Source of the DNA: an uncultured Collinsella sp.
Lineage (GTDB): Bacteria; Actinomycetota; Coriobacteriia; Coriobacteriales; Coriobacteriaceae
Reading direction: 5' to 3'
NCBI GenBank assembly: GCA_900549065.1
Contig: URNC01000106.1
Location: 1 to 7,103 of the forward strand
Length of the DNA stretch: 7,103 bases
Positions 1 through 5,035 of the stretch are shown here, in pieces. Under the pieces are notes generated by a model. That model saw only the letters and a program-made list of their open reading frames with translations, did not search any database and was not told where the DNA came from. The stretch's first letter is position 1. Each line of letters begins with the position of its first letter. The position numbers were made by a program, and so were the translations under genes.

Positions 1-49
1 ATCTACACCTAAGCCTTCGTCGGCAGCGTCAGATGTGTATAAGAGACAG
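1..49. other. Illumina Nextera/Tn5 i5 adapter contamination
   Basis: These bases are sequencing-library DNA, not genome. Bases 1-8 match the end of the P5 arm (ATCTACAC), 9-16 are an eight-base index (CTAAGCCT, which I recall as the Nextera S508/N508 index), 17-30 are the read-1 tail (TCGTCGGCAGCGTC), and 31-49 are the Tn5 mosaic end (agatgtgtataagagacag). Genomic sequence begins at base 50, in the middle of rplB. Translation across the junction gives the known artefact peptides LSLIHI on the minus strand and MCIRDR and MYKRQ on the plus strand. The contig end should be trimmed here. Confidence 0.98.
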
Positions 50-850
50 GTTCGAGACCTTCTTCTTCTTGCGCGTACGAAGGCCCTTCGTCGGCTTACC
101 CCAGGGGGTAACGGAGGGACGACCAGAGGTGTGGTTCTTGCCCTCGCCACCGCCGTGCGGGTGGTCGACAGGGTTCATGACGGTACCGCGGACGGTCGGG
201 CGCACGTTCATGTGACGCTTACGGCCGGCCTTGCCGATGACGATGTTGGAGTGATCGGCGTTGCCGACCTCACCGACGGTGGCGCGGCAGGTAACGAGGA
301 TGCGGCGCATCTCGGAGGAAGGCATACGGACGATGGCGTACTTGCCCTCCTTACCCATCAGCTGGCAGGAGTTACCGGCGGAACGGGCGATAGCAGCGCC
401 CTTGCCCGGCTGGAACTCGACGGCGTGGATGAGCGTACCGACGGGGATGTCGGCGAGGGGCAGAGCGTTGCCCGGCTTGATGTCGGCGTCAGAACCGGAC
501 ATGATGGTCTGACCGACCTCGAGGCCCTTGGGGGCCAGGATGTAGCGCTTCTCACCGTCAGCGTAGTGCAGCAGAGCGATGCGAGCGGAACGGTTCGGAT
601 CGTACTCGATCGTGGCAACCTTGGCGGGCACGCCGTCCTTGTTGCGCTTGAAGTCGATCACGCGGTAACGACGCTTCACGCCGCCGCCCTGGTGGCGGGT
701 GGTGATGCGGCCGTTGTTGTTACGACCGGCCTTCTTGGGCAGGGGCTCGAGAAGAGACTTCTCGGGCTTGGTGCAGGTGATCTCGGAGAAGTCGGAGATC
801 GTCTGCCAACGCCTACCAGCGGAGGTCGGCTTAAGGTGCTTTACAGCCAT
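50..850 (-). CDS. rplB: 50S ribosomal protein L2, 3'-truncated by adapter
   Basis: Large-subunit protein L2 binds 23S rRNA near the peptidyl-transferase centre and is needed for subunit association. 267 genuine codons are present. They include the family signature MNPVDHPHGGGEGK at residues 225-238, which contains the His (about 230) equivalent to E. coli His229, and the basic tail TRKKKKVSN at 259-267. L2 is usually about 273-277 residues, so roughly the last ten are missing. The frame then runs into adapter (LSLIHI, stop at 29-31), which is not part of the protein. The ATG at 848-850 is chosen because the protein then begins MAVKHLKPTSAGRRW as in the family, and an AAAGGG ribosome-binding site lies 6 nt upstream. 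A longer in-frame extension to 925 has no family support. The gene follows rplW after an unusually long 179-nt gap. Confidence 0.96.
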
Positions 851-880
851 TACAATCCCTTTCAATAGGAATCCGTTAGC

Positions 881-921
881 CATCGCAGACAGGGATTCGA
901 GGTTCTGCCTCGGGTGCGATG
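881..921 (-). promoter_or_regulatory. Structured leader candidate upstream of rplB
   Basis: In the transcript leading to rplB, 881-887 (catcgca) can pair with 915-921 (tgcgatg) as a perfect 7-bp outer stem. 898-902 (cgagg) can pair with 908-912 (cctcg) as a 5-bp inner stem with a 5-nt loop. The side between the stems is strongly asymmetric (10 nt versus 2 nt), as in a protein-binding or attenuator RNA. It lies 31 nt upstream of the rplB start and just downstream of the element at 931-956. A role as an autoregulatory leader is inference. It matches no ribosomal-protein leader that I can name. Confidence 0.4.
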
Positions 922-930
922 ACACCGGAC

Positions 931-956
931 GTATACACGGTTCCGGGCGTGTCCAT
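931..956 (-). promoter_or_regulatory. 26-bp element shared with the rplC upstream region
   Basis: On the plus strand this begins GTATACACGG and ends with CGGGCGT plus GTCCAT. The same 26 positions at 2796-2821 match in 23 places; the three differences are at element positions 11, 13 and 21. Both copies lie upstream of a ribosomal-protein gene in the same orientation, here 80-106 nt before the rplB start. Read on the minus strand it contains TGGACA, close to a -35 hexamer, then 14 bp, then TATACG. The 14-bp spacing is short for a sigma-70 promoter, so it may be a promoter core, a regulator site, or both. Confidence 0.45.
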
Positions 957-967
957 TTAATACGCCC

Positions 968-1011
968 AAAACCTTGAGCTCCCGCCTCCCCTATTTGGGA
1001 GGCATGAGCTC
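968..1011 (-). terminator. Terminator or attenuator between rplW and rplB
   Basis: 984-990 (gcctccc) pairs perfectly with 997-1003 (gggaggc) around a 6-nt loop. An outer stem pairs 976-981 with 1006-1011 (both gagctc), separated from the inner stem by a 2x2 internal loop. On the minus strand the structure is followed after 4 nt by four T residues (968-971), a modest U-tract. It starts 18 nt after the rplW stop. It could end or attenuate transcription inside the ribosomal cluster. The short U-run makes partial termination or RNA processing as likely as full termination. Confidence 0.5.
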
Positions 1012-1029
1012 ACTCAACAGCAGCGAGTC

Positions 1030-1317
1030 TTAGGCCTGGTTGCCAAAGACCTCGATGGTGTCGCCCCCGGCCAGCGTGACGATGGCCTTCTTCCAAGAAC
1101 GGGTCTTGCCGGCGACATAGCGCACGCGCTTGGTCTTGGGCTTGACCGTCAGGGTGTTCACGCGAACGACCTTGACGCCGAAGATCTCCTCGACAGCGTC
1201 CTTGATCTGATACTTGTTAGCATCCTTGGCGACCTCGAACGTGTACTTGTTCAGCTCCATGCCGGAGAAGGAACGCTCGGACACGATCGGACGGATGATG
1301 ATCTCGTGGGCGGTCAT
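1030..1317 (-). CDS. rplW: 50S ribosomal protein L23
   Basis: L23 binds 23S rRNA domain III at the exit of the peptide tunnel and is the docking site for trigger factor and the signal recognition particle. The 95-residue protein is of normal length. It opens with the family-like MTAHEIIIRPIVSERS, carries the KYTFEVAKDANK strand at 24-35, and has the basic loop VKPKTKRVRY at 58-67. Its ATG directly abuts the rplD stop codon (TAA then ATG, no spacer), which indicates translational coupling. A strong GGGGAGGTG Shine-Dalgarno inside the end of rplD lies 10 nt from the start. The stop is TAA at 1030-1032. Confidence 0.97.
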   Translation of the reverse strand: MTAHEIIIRPIVSERSFSGMELNKYTFEVAKDANKYQIKDAVEEIFGVKVVRVNTLTVKPKTKRVRYVAGKTRSWKKAIVTLAGGDTIEVFGNQA

Positions 1318-1944
1318 TTATGCAAGCACCTCCCCGAAGTGAGCGGCGATGTCGGCGGGCATCAGCACAGCGTTGTTGTTGACGAGATCGTAGGTGTTGG
1401 CCTCGTCAGCGGTGATGATGAACGTCTTGGGAATGTTGCGGAACGACAGGTAGGCGTTGACGTCCTCATCGCGAACGATGATGGTCAGACGCTTGCCCTC
1501 AAGACCGAGAGCCTTGAGCATGGCGACGGCAGCCTTGGTGGAAGGCTTCTCGAAGCCGTAGTCGTCGACGAGCACGAGCTCGCCATCGGCCAGCTTGGCG
1601 GACAGCGCGGAGCGCATAGCCAGCTTGACCTCCTTGTTGTTCATACGCTTAGCGTAGGAACGGGGCTTGGGGGCGAAGACAACGCCACCGTGACGCCACT
1701 GGGCAGCACGGATGGAACCCTGGCGGGCACGGCCGGTGCCCTTCTGACGCCAAGGCTTCTTGCCGCCACCGGAAACCTCAGAGCGACCCTTAGCAGACTG
1801 GGTGCCCTGACGCCAAGAGGCCATCTGGCACTTGACGATGTGGTGCATAACGTGGATGTTCGGCTCGATGCCGTACACCTCAGCGGCGAGCTCGGCCTCG
1901 GCGACCTTCTTGCCCTCGCTGTTCTTTACTTCAAACTTTGCCAT
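1318..1944 (-). CDS. rplD: 50S ribosomal protein L4
   Basis: L4 binds 23S rRNA, and its extended loop lines the narrowest part of the peptide exit tunnel. In E. coli it also represses the S10 operon. The 208-residue protein is of normal length. The conserved basic tunnel loop covers about residues 42-97, with GGGKKPWRQKGTGRARQGS (59-77) and RHGGVVFAPKPRSY (84-97) as signatures. The globular part follows with LVLVDDYGFEKPSTK (123-137). The ATG at 1942-1944 has AAGGAG 9 nt upstream. The gap from rplC is 46 nt and rplW follows with no gap. Whether L4 autoregulates here cannot be read from the sequence, but the rplC leader at 2632-2683 would be the natural place to test. Confidence 0.97.
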   Translation of the reverse strand: MAKFEVKNSEGKKVAEAELAAEVYGIEPNIHVMHHIVKCQMASWRQGTQSAKGRSEVSGGGKKPWRQKGTGRARQGSIRAAQWRHGGVVFAPKPRSYAKRMNNKEVKLAMRSALSAKLADGELVLVDDYGFEKPSTKAAVAMLKALGLEGKRLTIIVRDEDVNAYLSFRNIPKTFIITADEANTYDLVNNNAVLMPADIAAHFGEVLA

Positions 1945-1990
1945 TTAAGTGTTCTCCTTGGTATGACGCTGGGCTAAATGGGCTGGGCCC

Positions 1991-2611
1991 TTAGGCCATA
2001 CGGATGGCGACGAGACCATTCTTGGCACCCGGGACAGCGCCCTTGACCAAGATGAGGTTCTGCTCGGCATCGATGCGGACAACGGAAAGGTTCTTGACGG
2101 TAACGCGCTCGTTACCCATGTGACCGGCCATCTTGACGCCCTTGAGGACGCGCGCAGGATAGGCGCACTGACCGATAGAACCGGGGTGACGCTGGAAGTG
2201 AGAACCATGCGTCATGGGACCGCGGCGCTGACCCCAGCGCTTGATGCGACCCTGGAAGCCCTTACCCTTGGAGGTACCGATGACGTCGACCTTCTCGACA
2301 TCAGCGAAATCAGCGACGGTGACGACCTCGCCGACCTTGTGCTCCTCGCCGTTCTCGACGCGGACCTCACGAAGGAAGCGAACAGGCTCGACGCCAGCCT
2401 TGGCGAAGTGACCAGCCATGGGCTTGTTCACGTTCTTGGCCTTGATGTCGCCGAAACCGATCTGGACGGCGTCATAGCCGTCGGTTGCCTGAGTTTTAAC
2501 CTGCGAGACAGCGCAGGGGCCAGCCTGGATGACCGTGACGGGAACGACGTTGTCGTCCTCGTCCCAAACCTGGGTCATGCCAATCTTGCGGCCGAGAATC
2601 ATGCTGATCAA
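1991..2611 (-). CDS. rplC: 50S ribosomal protein L3
   Basis: L3 is a primary 23S rRNA-binding protein that nucleates large-subunit assembly and reaches toward the peptidyl-transferase centre. From the first possible start the protein has 206 residues. It includes ILGRKIGMTQVWDEDD at 5-20 and the long central extension GKGFQGRIKRWGQRRGP (116-132) with HPGSIGQ (142-148). The Gln at 148 matches the residue methylated in E. coli L3. The start is uncertain. A TTG at 2609-2611 has a weak GGGA 7 nt upstream, while an ATG at 2600-2602 (nine bases later, beginning MILGRKIGMTQ) has no clear ribosome-binding site. Either fits the family. This is the first gene of the ribosomal cluster here; rpsJ, its usual upstream partner, is absent. 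Confidence 0.95.
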   Translation of the reverse strand: MISMILGRKIGMTQVWDEDDNVVPVTVIQAGPCAVSQVKTQATDGYDAVQIGFGDIKAKNVNKPMAGHFAKAGVEPVRFLREVRVENGEEHKVGEVVTVADFADVEKVDVIGTSKGKGFQGRIKRWGQRRGPMTHGSHFQRHPGSIGQCAYPARVLKGVKMAGHMGNERVTVKNLSVVRIDAEQNLILVKGAVPGAKNGLVAIRMA

Positions 2612-2631
2612 GATATGATCCCAACTCTCGC

Positions 2632-2683
2632 GTGGTCTTGGGACAATGCGTACACCACCGAGCGTACGCCCCTAGAGGACCAC
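2632..2683 (-). promoter_or_regulatory. Structured 5' leader candidate of rplC
   Basis: In the transcript leading to rplC, 2678-2683 pairs with 2632-2637 (GTGGTC with GACCAC) as an outer stem. 2664-2669 pairs with 2648-2653 (GCGTAC with GTACGC) as an inner stem closing a 10-nt loop. Short GGG and CCC tracts on opposite sides between the stems could add pairs. The structure ends about 20-30 nt before the rplC start, so it is well placed to affect transcription or ribosome loading. It does not resemble the E. coli S10 leader in any way I can recognise. The pairing is visible in the sequence; the regulatory role is inferred. Confidence 0.45.
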
Positions 2684-2795
2684 TACTTACACGACGTGCT
2701 CCCCAGCCTTGTATTTCGCCCGGACTACCTGACAACCCTATTAAGCAGGCATTTTGTCCAGCCAGAATACTCCCCTGGTTACACACAGCTGATTA

Positions 2796-2821
2796 GTATA
2801 CACGGCTGCGGGCGTATCCAT
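2796..2821 (-). promoter_or_regulatory. 26-bp element shared with the rplB upstream region
   Basis: This is the second copy of the element at 931-956, matching in 23 of 26 positions with no gaps. On the minus strand it contains TGGATA, 14 bp, then TATACT, a better -10-like hexamer than in the other copy. It lies about 190-215 nt upstream of rplC, so a transcript starting just downstream would have a leader of roughly 180 nt containing the fold at 2632-2683. It could be a promoter core or a regulator site. The short hexamer spacing argues against an ordinary sigma-70 promoter. Confidence 0.45.
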
Positions 2822-2846
2822 CGAGATTCATATTTCACTCACATTG

Positions 2847-2860
2847 TTTACGCAGGTAAA
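2847..2860. promoter_or_regulatory. Small dyad TTTAC-N4-GTAAA
   Basis: A perfect 5-bp dyad with a 4-nt centre (gcag) lies between the large palindrome and the shared 26-bp element. Its size and symmetry would suit a dimeric repressor site, but dyads this short also occur by chance and no regulator gene is nearby. Confidence 0.2.
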
Positions 2861-2870
2861 GTGCGTGGCA

Positions 2871-3035
2871 CGTTCCCAGTGTGCGGCGGAGGGGGCGGGC
2901 CTGAGACATATTAAGGTTGCTGCTCTACAGTCCTGCTCACGACGGAGAGCACATTAAGTGCTCTCCTGTTCGTGCGGAACTCGCGACAACCTTAATATGT
3001 CTCAGGCCCGCCCCCTCCGCCGCACACTGGGAACG
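2871..3035. repeat. Nested palindrome with perfect 49-bp inverted repeat
   Basis: Arms 2871-2919 and 2987-3035 are exact reverse complements over all 49 bases. Each has a GC-rich outer part (for example ggcggagggggcgggc) and an AT-richer inner part (acatattaaggttg). Beyond the outer ends the symmetry resumes for 5 bp (cgtgg at 2864-2868 with ccacg at 3036-3040) after a 2-nt bulge. The 67-nt spacer contains a second hairpin: 2944-2952 (ggagagcac) with 2958-2966 (gtgctctcc) around attaa, flanked by cacga/tcgtg at 2938-2942 and 2970-2974. No reading frame or U-tract fits a transposase gene or a simple terminator. It could be a small non-autonomous mobile element, a dispersed palindromic repeat, or an RNase III-type processing stem. 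An assembly fold-back is less likely because the loop is largely unique. Confidence 0.85.
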
Positions 3036-3070
3036 CCACGTTGATGTCTGCTTAACTCTGCTCGCTCAGG

Positions 3071-3691
3071 CTAATGACTTTGTTGAGGGTCCACAATTTG
3101 TTGCAAGGTGAACTTGCATTGGGGCGTATCGTCCTCTTCTCGCGCATCGTCAAAACCGAAGATCATGATGGCGCAGTTGGGGAGTTTTGTTGGGAGCTCA
3201 AAGCCCTCTGGGGCTGCGGCCTTGATAAATTGGCGGCTGGCGCTGCCGTGGCTTACTGCTAGGAGGGTTTCGATGCCCTCGGAGCCCATGAGATTGGTGA
3301 GGGCGCCTACCATGCGTTCTTGCAGTGCGCGGCTTCCTTCTCCTCCGAAGGGGACCAGGTCCTCGCCCGGATCCCAAACGTCGGTGGGCAGGGCGTCGTG
3401 GGGGCCTTCTTCGAAGGTGCCGTAGCTGCGCTCGATAATGCCTTCACAGGGCTCGACTGCGGCGTCCGGACCGAGGAGTTCGCATGCGACAAGACTTGCC
3501 GTGTCCATGGCTCGGCCTAAGGGTGATGAGACCACTTTGTCGGGGACGACGCTGTGGGCTTTGAGCCATGCGGCCGCTGCCCGTGCCTGCTGACGGCCCA
3601 GATCGGTGAGCGGTGAATCACAGCGACCCTGGACGAGCTTTTTGACGTTGAATTCCGTCTGGCCGTGGCGGAGTAGGTATAGGCGCTTCAT
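3071..3691 (-). CDS. Histidine phosphatase family protein (phosphoglycerate-mutase-like)
   Basis: This is a cytoplasmic phosphoesterase of the histidine phosphatase superfamily, which works through a phospho-histidine intermediate. The 206-residue protein opens with the signature LRHGQTEFN; His9 is the expected nucleophile and Arg8 its partner. The conserved arginine of SSPLGRAMDTA is Arg60, the acid/base glutamate is probably Glu87 in IERSYG, and the second histidine is His148 in VSHGSASRQ. The full catalytic set is therefore present. Members range from phosphoglycerate mutases to sugar-phosphate, cobalamin-pathway and broad-specificity phosphatases, and the substrate cannot be told here. 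The ATG at 3689-3691 follows a GAGGAG-rich ribosome-binding site. It lies 39 nt downstream of the CDF transporter, so the two are probably co-transcribed. Confidence 0.9.
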   Translation of the reverse strand: MKRLYLLRHGQTEFNVKKLVQGRCDSPLTDLGRQQARAAAAWLKAHSVVPDKVVSSPLGRAMDTASLVACELLGPDAAVEPCEGIIERSYGTFEEGPHDALPTDVWDPGEDLVPFGGEGSRALQERMVGALTNLMGSEGIETLLAVSHGSASRQFIKAAAPEGFELPTKLPNCAIMIFGFDDAREEDDTPQCKFTLQQIVDPQQSH

Positions 3692-3730
3692 GCTCTCCTC
3701 TTCTGTATAACTTGCTTTGCCGGCACAGCC

Positions 3731-4891
3731 CTACTCGTGGGTATGCCCTACGTAGTCTTCGTCGATCGTAATCTTGGCAATCGACTTGGGATATTCCGAT
3801 TCGACCCGTTGTGCCAGCGCGTGCTTTACGTCTTCGGCACTCATCTGCAGATCCGAGGGACGCACGCAGTCAAAGATCACGTTGGTGTGCGTGGGGCCCG
3901 GCACACAGCGCAAATCATGAATCGAAAGGCGGCTATCGATCTCTTGAGCCATAGCGTTGATGCGCAAGCGCATGCTCGCCACCTTTGGATCGTCGGTCAC
4001 GATGGGATCGTAATGGAGCGTGACGATCATGCCGTCCTCGTCCCTAAACGACTGCTCGATGTTATCGAGCGTGTCGTGACTTTCCAGCGGACTGACCTCG
4101 GCCGCCATCTCGGCATGCGCGCTTGCGAACTTCCTGCCCGGGCCGTAGTCGTGAACCATCAAATCGTGAACGCCCAAAACGCCGGGATAGCTCATGATCT
4201 TGTCTCGAATGTGCTTGACCAGCTTAGGATCGGGCGACTGACCCAAAAGCGGGCTCACCGTATCTTGAATAAGTTCAAAGCCGCTCCAGCCAATATAGGC
4301 GCCAACGGCAAGGCCAACCCATGCGTCAAGATTGATGTGCGTCACCTGCGAAACAATTGCACATGCCAGCACGGCGCCTGTGGCAAGAACATCGTTCTTG
4401 GAATCCTGGGCAGTCGCATGCAGTGTCTCGGACTCGATACGGTCGCCGAGCTTTTGGTTGAGCGCCGTCATCCACAGCTTAACAACCATCGAAAGCGCCA
4501 GGACTGCCACCAGGGCAAGCGAGAACTCGACAGGTTCGGGGTGGATGATACGCTCAAACGAGGACTTCACCAGTTCAAGGCCAATGAGAAGCACGAGCGC
4601 CGCCACGACAAGACCCGAGAGGTACTCGTAGCGACCATGGCCGTATGGATGCTCGGGGTCGGCGGGCTTGCTCGCCAGCTTAAAGCCCAGCACGCTCACG
4701 ATATTCGAGCTGGCATCGGACAGGTTGTTCATGGCATCCGCCACAATCGAAACCGATCCCGAAACCACACCGATTGCGCCCTTCGCAGCACAAAGCGCCA
4801 CATTGGCGACAATACACACCATGCCCGCTAACGTGCCCACACGCGCACGATCGCCCTGCGCGCGCTTAACTATCCACTCGACCATCTGCAT
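3731..4891 (-). CDS. Cation diffusion facilitator (CDF) metal-ion exporter
   Basis: This inner-membrane antiporter exports a divalent metal cation in exchange for protons. The 386-residue protein has six likely membrane segments (about 19-41, 43-70, 92-109, 123-141, 166-185, 189-208). Transport-site residues fall in helix 2 (ADAMNNLSDAS, with Asp52, Asn55/56 and Asp59) and at the start of helix 5 (AQDSKNDVLAT, Asp163 and Asp167). DxxxD in helix 5, in place of the HxxxD of zinc transporters, favours manganese or iron by family knowledge. HPYGHGRYEYLSG (81-93) is a family hallmark. The cytoplasmic domain (about 215-300) is followed by a second stretch of similar pattern (about 305-380), making the protein longer than the usual 290-310. 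The tail ends HTHE. The start is 4891 or the ATG two codons later (4885), which is better spaced from GGGGG. Confidence 0.93.
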   Translation of the reverse strand: MQMVEWIVKRAQGDRARVGTLAGMVCIVANVALCAAKGAIGVVSGSVSIVADAMNNLSDASSNIVSVLGFKLASKPADPEHPYGHGRYEYLSGLVVAALVLLIGLELVKSSFERIIHPEPVEFSLALVAVLALSMVVKLWMTALNQKLGDRIESETLHATAQDSKNDVLATGAVLACAIVSQVTHINLDAWVGLAVGAYIGWSGFELIQDTVSPLLGQSPDPKLVKHIRDKIMSYPGVLGVHDLMVHDYGPGRKFASAHAEMAAEVSPLESHDTLDNIEQSFRDEDGMIVTLHYDPIVTDDPKVASMRLRINAMAQEIDSRLSIHDLRCVPGPTHTNVIFDCVRPSDLQMSAEDVKHALAQRVESEYPKSIAKITIDEDYVGHTHE

Positions 4892-4959
4892 CCGCCCCCA
4901 CGGTACTACCTATATATCTATTGCTCAAACGGATTGTAGTGTAGCCACTTTGTCTCCCA

Positions 4960-4995
4960 GATACAAAGAGGCCGCAGCCCGCACGGGCCACGGCC
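4960..4995 (-). terminator. Intrinsic terminator after the EIIC gene
   Basis: On the minus strand GGCCGTGGCCC (4985-4995) folds onto GGGCTGCGGCC (4970-4980) around a 4-nt loop. This gives an 11-bp stem in which only the two central pairs are G-U wobbles. It is followed at once by TCTTTGT. It ends the accA-EIIC transcript about 40 nt after the EIIC stop and leaves about 70 nt for a separate CDF promoter, where TACAAT and TATATA are loose -10 candidates without a good -35. Confidence 0.75.
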
Positions 4996-5004
4996 TTGGA
5001 GCAT

Positions 5005-5027
5005 GACAAAAGAATCGTCCTTTTGTC
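5005..5027 (-). promoter_or_regulatory. A/T-rich hairpin between EIIC stop and terminator
   Basis: 5005-5012 (gacaaaag) and 5020-5027 (cttttgtc) form a perfect 8-bp stem with a 7-nt loop, starting 8 nt after the EIIC stop codon. The 3' side of the stem on the minus strand is itself T-rich (cttttgtc). It could support the GC-rich terminator just downstream or protect the mRNA end. Confidence 0.45.
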
Positions 5028-5035
5028 GCACAGGT

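Larger units (their letters stand above)
2612..3070. other. 459-nt non-coding region between phosphatase gene and rplC
   Basis: No family-like protein is encoded on either strand, and neither S10 nor a remnant of it is visible. From the phosphatase side, the region holds a nested palindrome (2871-3035), a small TTTAC/GTAAA dyad (2847-2860), the 26-bp element shared with the rplB upstream region (2796-2821), about 110 nt with no structure I can name, and the rplC leader fold (2632-2683). The main promoter of the ribosomal cluster should lie here. I see no pair of hexamers good enough to place it with confidence. Confidence 0.7.

Noticed and set aside
33..868. Plus-strand reading frames of 60 and 277 codons beginning MCIRDR and MYKRQ
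   Set aside because: Their first codons are adapter sequence and the rest is antisense to rplB, whose protein matches L2 throughout.
1306..1977. 223-codon plus-strand frame over rplD
   Set aside because: Antisense shadow of rplD with low-complexity, Leu/Val/Gly/Asp-rich composition and no family motifs; high-GC coding sequence commonly leaves such open frames.
2496..2786. Minus-strand 96-codon frame just upstream of rplC, considered as rpsJ
   Set aside because: It contains none of the S10 features and overlaps rplC out of frame.
2120..2914. 264-codon plus-strand frame over rplC and the non-coding region
   Set aside because: Most of it is antisense to rplC, it runs into one arm of the palindrome, and the protein has no recognisable domain.
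2871..3035. CRISPR array or full insertion sequence at the palindrome
   Set aside because: There are only two arms, inverted and not direct repeats, and the 67-nt spacer is too short for a transposase.
3737..4831. 364-codon plus-strand frame over the CDF gene
   Set aside because: Antisense to a clear CDF transporter; its sequence is rich in Arg and His and lacks domain signatures.
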